A stretch of DNA of 50,029 nt from Methyloglobulus morosus KoM1. GTDB lineage: Bacteria; Pseudomonadota; Gammaproteobacteria; Methylococcales; Methylomonadaceae. The position numbers and the translations under genes are program-made. This document shows positions 48,630 to 50,029 of the stretch, piece after piece; within the stretch, counting starts at the first letter, position 1, and every line of letters begins with the position of its first letter. The DNA lies in contig NZ_AYLO01000064.1 in the NCBI RefSeq assembly GCF_000496735.2, positions 1 to 50,029 of the forward strand. Reading direction: 5' to 3'. Below the pieces are notes generated by a model that was not told the origin of the DNA, ran no database searches, and saw only the letters and a list, made by a program, of their open reading frames with translations.

Positions 48630-49040
48630 ATGACCATGTTCACCATCACTAAAGAAGTCTATTTTTGCTACGGTCACCGTCTGATGAACCATGCCGGCAA
48701 GTGCCGTAATTTGCACGGGCATAGCGTCAAGGCGGCTATCTCTGTCGTGCAGGAAACGTTGAACGAACAAGGCATGGTGTGTGATTTTGCCGACATCAGG
48801 GAGTGTGTTGAGACATATATTGACGGGCATTTGGACCACAATTTCCTGCTACATAAAGATGATCCACTTATCCCTGCGCTGAAAGCAAACAACGAACGCT
48901 TTTGTGCGCTGGATGAACATCCGACAGCGGAAGTCCTGAGCAAAATGATTTATCTGCACTTAAAGGAAAGCGGTTTTAATGTGTCCCAAGTGGTGCTGTG
49001 GGAAACGGCCAGTGCCTATGCTAGTTACAAGGAAGGTTAA
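48630..49040 (+). CDS. queD: 6-carboxytetrahydropterin synthase / PTPS-like protein QueD
   Basis: A 136-residue tunnel-fold enzyme. QueD makes 6-carboxy-5,6,7,8-tetrahydropterin for queuosine and other deazapurines. Zinc ligands His16 (CYGHR), His29 and His31 (NLHGHS) are present, Cys25 is the candidate catalytic residue, and CDFADI and LDHNFLL complete the signature. A second start codon two residues later is also possible. QueC, QueE and QueF are not nearby. DUF1249 follows after 9 nt. Confidence 0.9.
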   Translation: MTMFTITKEVYFCYGHRLMNHAGKCRNLHGHSVKAAISVVQETLNEQGMVCDFADIRECVETYIDGHLDHNFLLHKDDPLIPALKANNERFCALDEHPTAEVLSKMIYLHLKESGFNVSQVVLWETASAYASYKEG

Positions 49041-49049
49041 TCTACAATC

Positions 49050-49478
49050 ATGAGCTTTTTAAACCCCATCAACAAATCCCTTTGCCTAGAGCAAGTTTGT
49101 GCGTCTAATTATGAAAAGCTATTCCGGTTAATTCCCGACCTGCGTGAAATCAAGGACAATGCCATTGGTTTGGCAAGCAATAATACGACCCTGCATCTAC
49201 AAATTATCGAACAAACCGCCTATACACTGACCATCGAATTAAGTCATTGCTTTAACAAAAAAACAGATGAATTGTTGGAGCCTGCCGTCAGGATCAGGAT
49301 TTACTTGGATGCCCAGTTGGCGGAAGCATTAAGCGACCACGCCAGGGCTAGCGTAAACCAGGTATTCAAAGATTTTGGCTTGTGCCGTGAAATCATGAAC
49401 TACAAATGGCGGCTCAATTATTTTTTGCAAAAATGGCTAGACCATTGCCTGACTAAAAATTACCAATTCAACACCTAG
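49050..49478 (+). CDS. DUF1249 protein (YqiB-like)
   Basis: A 142-residue cytoplasmic protein of the DUF1249 family with no known function. Conserved features include the CASNYEKLFRLIPDL start and the C-terminal NYKWRLNYFLQKWLDHCL. It lies between queD (9 nt before) and the UPF0260 gene (6 nt after), so the three form a small operon. Confidence 0.9.
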   Translation: MSFLNPINKSLCLEQVCASNYEKLFRLIPDLREIKDNAIGLASNNTTLHLQIIEQTAYTLTIELSHCFNKKTDELLEPAVRIRIYLDAQLAEALSDHARASVNQVFKDFGLCREIMNYKWRLNYFLQKWLDHCLTKNYQFNT

Positions 49479-49484
49479 TTGCTT

Positions 49485-49919
49485 ATGGCACTGAATTTTT
49501 GGCAAACCAAAACGCTAACGGAAATGACCCATGACGAATGGGAATCTTTGTGCGACGGCTGCGGTAAGTGTTGTCTCCACAAGCTGGAGAACGAAGAGAC
49601 GGGCGAGATTTGCTATACCAATGTCGCCTGCCGCTTGTTGAGCTTGAATACCTGTCGATGTACTCATTACCAGGAGCGCACCCAGTTAGTGCCGGCGTGT
49701 CTTGACCTCAGGCAACACGAAATCTCAGGATTTAGCTGGTTGCCGTCCACCTGCGCTTATCGTCTGCTTGCTGAAGGCGAAGATTTGCCTCTTTGGCATC
49801 CCTTGGTTTCCGGTAAGCCGGGCACTGTGGTTGATGCTGGCGTTTCCATCAGGAGTTTTGCGATTGCAGAATCGCAAGTCGATGACTTGGAAGATCATGT
49901 GATTAAGTGGTTAGAATAG
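49485..49919 (+). CDS. UPF0260 (YcgN-like) cysteine-cluster protein
   Basis: A 144-residue protein of the YcgN family. Cysteines at 23, 26, 29 and 30 in CDGCGKCC, followed by CRLLSLNTCRC and CAYRLLAEGEDLPLWHPL, give a likely zinc or iron-sulfur site. The function is not established. The start is set at MALNFWQTKTL. An in-frame TTG two codons earlier is less likely. It is the third gene of queD-DUF1249-UPF0260. Confidence 0.92.
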   Translation: MALNFWQTKTLTEMTHDEWESLCDGCGKCCLHKLENEETGEICYTNVACRLLSLNTCRCTHYQERTQLVPACLDLRQHEISGFSWLPSTCAYRLLAEGEDLPLWHPLVSGKPGTVVDAGVSIRSFAIAESQVDDLEDHVIKWLE

Positions 49920-49951
49920 CGGCTTATAGATTCGGCCTTTTAATGTCTGAA

Positions 49952-50010
49952 CCGTTCGTGCTGAGCTTGTCGAAGCACACACCGCCTTTTGACAGGCTCA
50001 AGGCGAACGG
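49952..50010. repeat. REP-like inverted repeat at the end of the window
   Basis: The left arm CCGTTCGTGCTGAGCTTGTC (from 49952) and the right arm near 49982-50010 are imperfect inverted copies, with the right arm reading GACAGGCTCAAGGCGAACGG. The core is shared with the element at 41749-41811. Extragenic palindromes of this CCGTTCG...GAGCTTGTC type are common in proteobacteria. It lies 32 nt beyond the UPF0260 stop. Confidence 0.75.
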
Positions 50011-50029
50011 AAACTTAATACTTCACAAG

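Overview
The window reads as a chromosomal segment of a gammaproteobacterium. The evidence is the gene order secE-nusG-rplKAJL-rpoBC-str-S10-spc-alpha on the plus strand, an Azotobacter FdI-type seven-iron ferredoxin, the cluster hda / DUF2069 / wrbA / arsC, and UPF0260 (YcgN) and DUF1249 (YqiB) proteins. The moderate GC content and the mix of accessory genes would fit a methanotroph-like lineage (Methylococcales), but that placement is a guess from general resemblance.

Region 1 (1-5637). A minus-strand operon of four signalling genes: a GlrK/QseE-like sensor kinase whose phosphoacceptor histidine is replaced by arginine, a small QseG-like lipoprotein, a second and intact sensor kinase, and an OmpR-type response regulator. 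It ends directly against a palindromic repeat element (387-563). Two gene-free stretches (1-569 and 5066-5637) flank it.

Region 2 (5583-35387). About 30 kb of co-oriented gene-expression genes: tRNA-Trp, the SecE translocase subunit, NusG, ribosomal proteins, RNA polymerase subunits, both elongation factors and SecY. Regulatory structure can be read between the genes: a promoter before tRNA-Trp, a hairpin-plus-T-tract after nusG, an L10-type leader before rplJ, an attenuator-like hairpin before rpoB, a strong promoter before rpsL, an extended -10 promoter before rpsM, and a perfect 17-bp bidirectional terminator after rplQ. tuf runs into rpsJ with only 29 nt between them, and rpsL and rpsG are 14 nt apart. 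The leader and intercistronic space used in E. coli for L4 and S7 autoregulation are therefore missing.

Region 3 (35407-43640). Short transcription units on both strands: 7Fe ferredoxin, a TPR protein, a CYTH-domain protein, a CDGSH iron-sulfur protein with one degenerate cluster motif, an orphan GT4 glycosyltransferase, a short-chain dehydrogenase, a secreted DUF3455 protein, the replication regulator Hda with DUF2069/WrbA/ArsC-like genes, the ubiquinone enzyme UbiA, and a YqiA-like hydrolase.

Region 4 (43679-50029). A minus-strand zinc metallopeptidase gene, then a minus-strand run gcvH-dgkA-pfkB-mazG (lipoyl carrier, diacylglycerol kinase, sugar/nucleoside kinase, NTP pyrophosphatase). 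On the plus strand follow an orphan membrane-fusion-type periplasmic protein, QueD, DUF1249 and UPF0260. The window ends in a REP-like inverted repeat related to one at 41749-41811. I see no CRISPR array, transposase, prophage or rRNA gene. The strongest candidate for something undescribed is the four-gene signalling operon with the histidine-less kinase.
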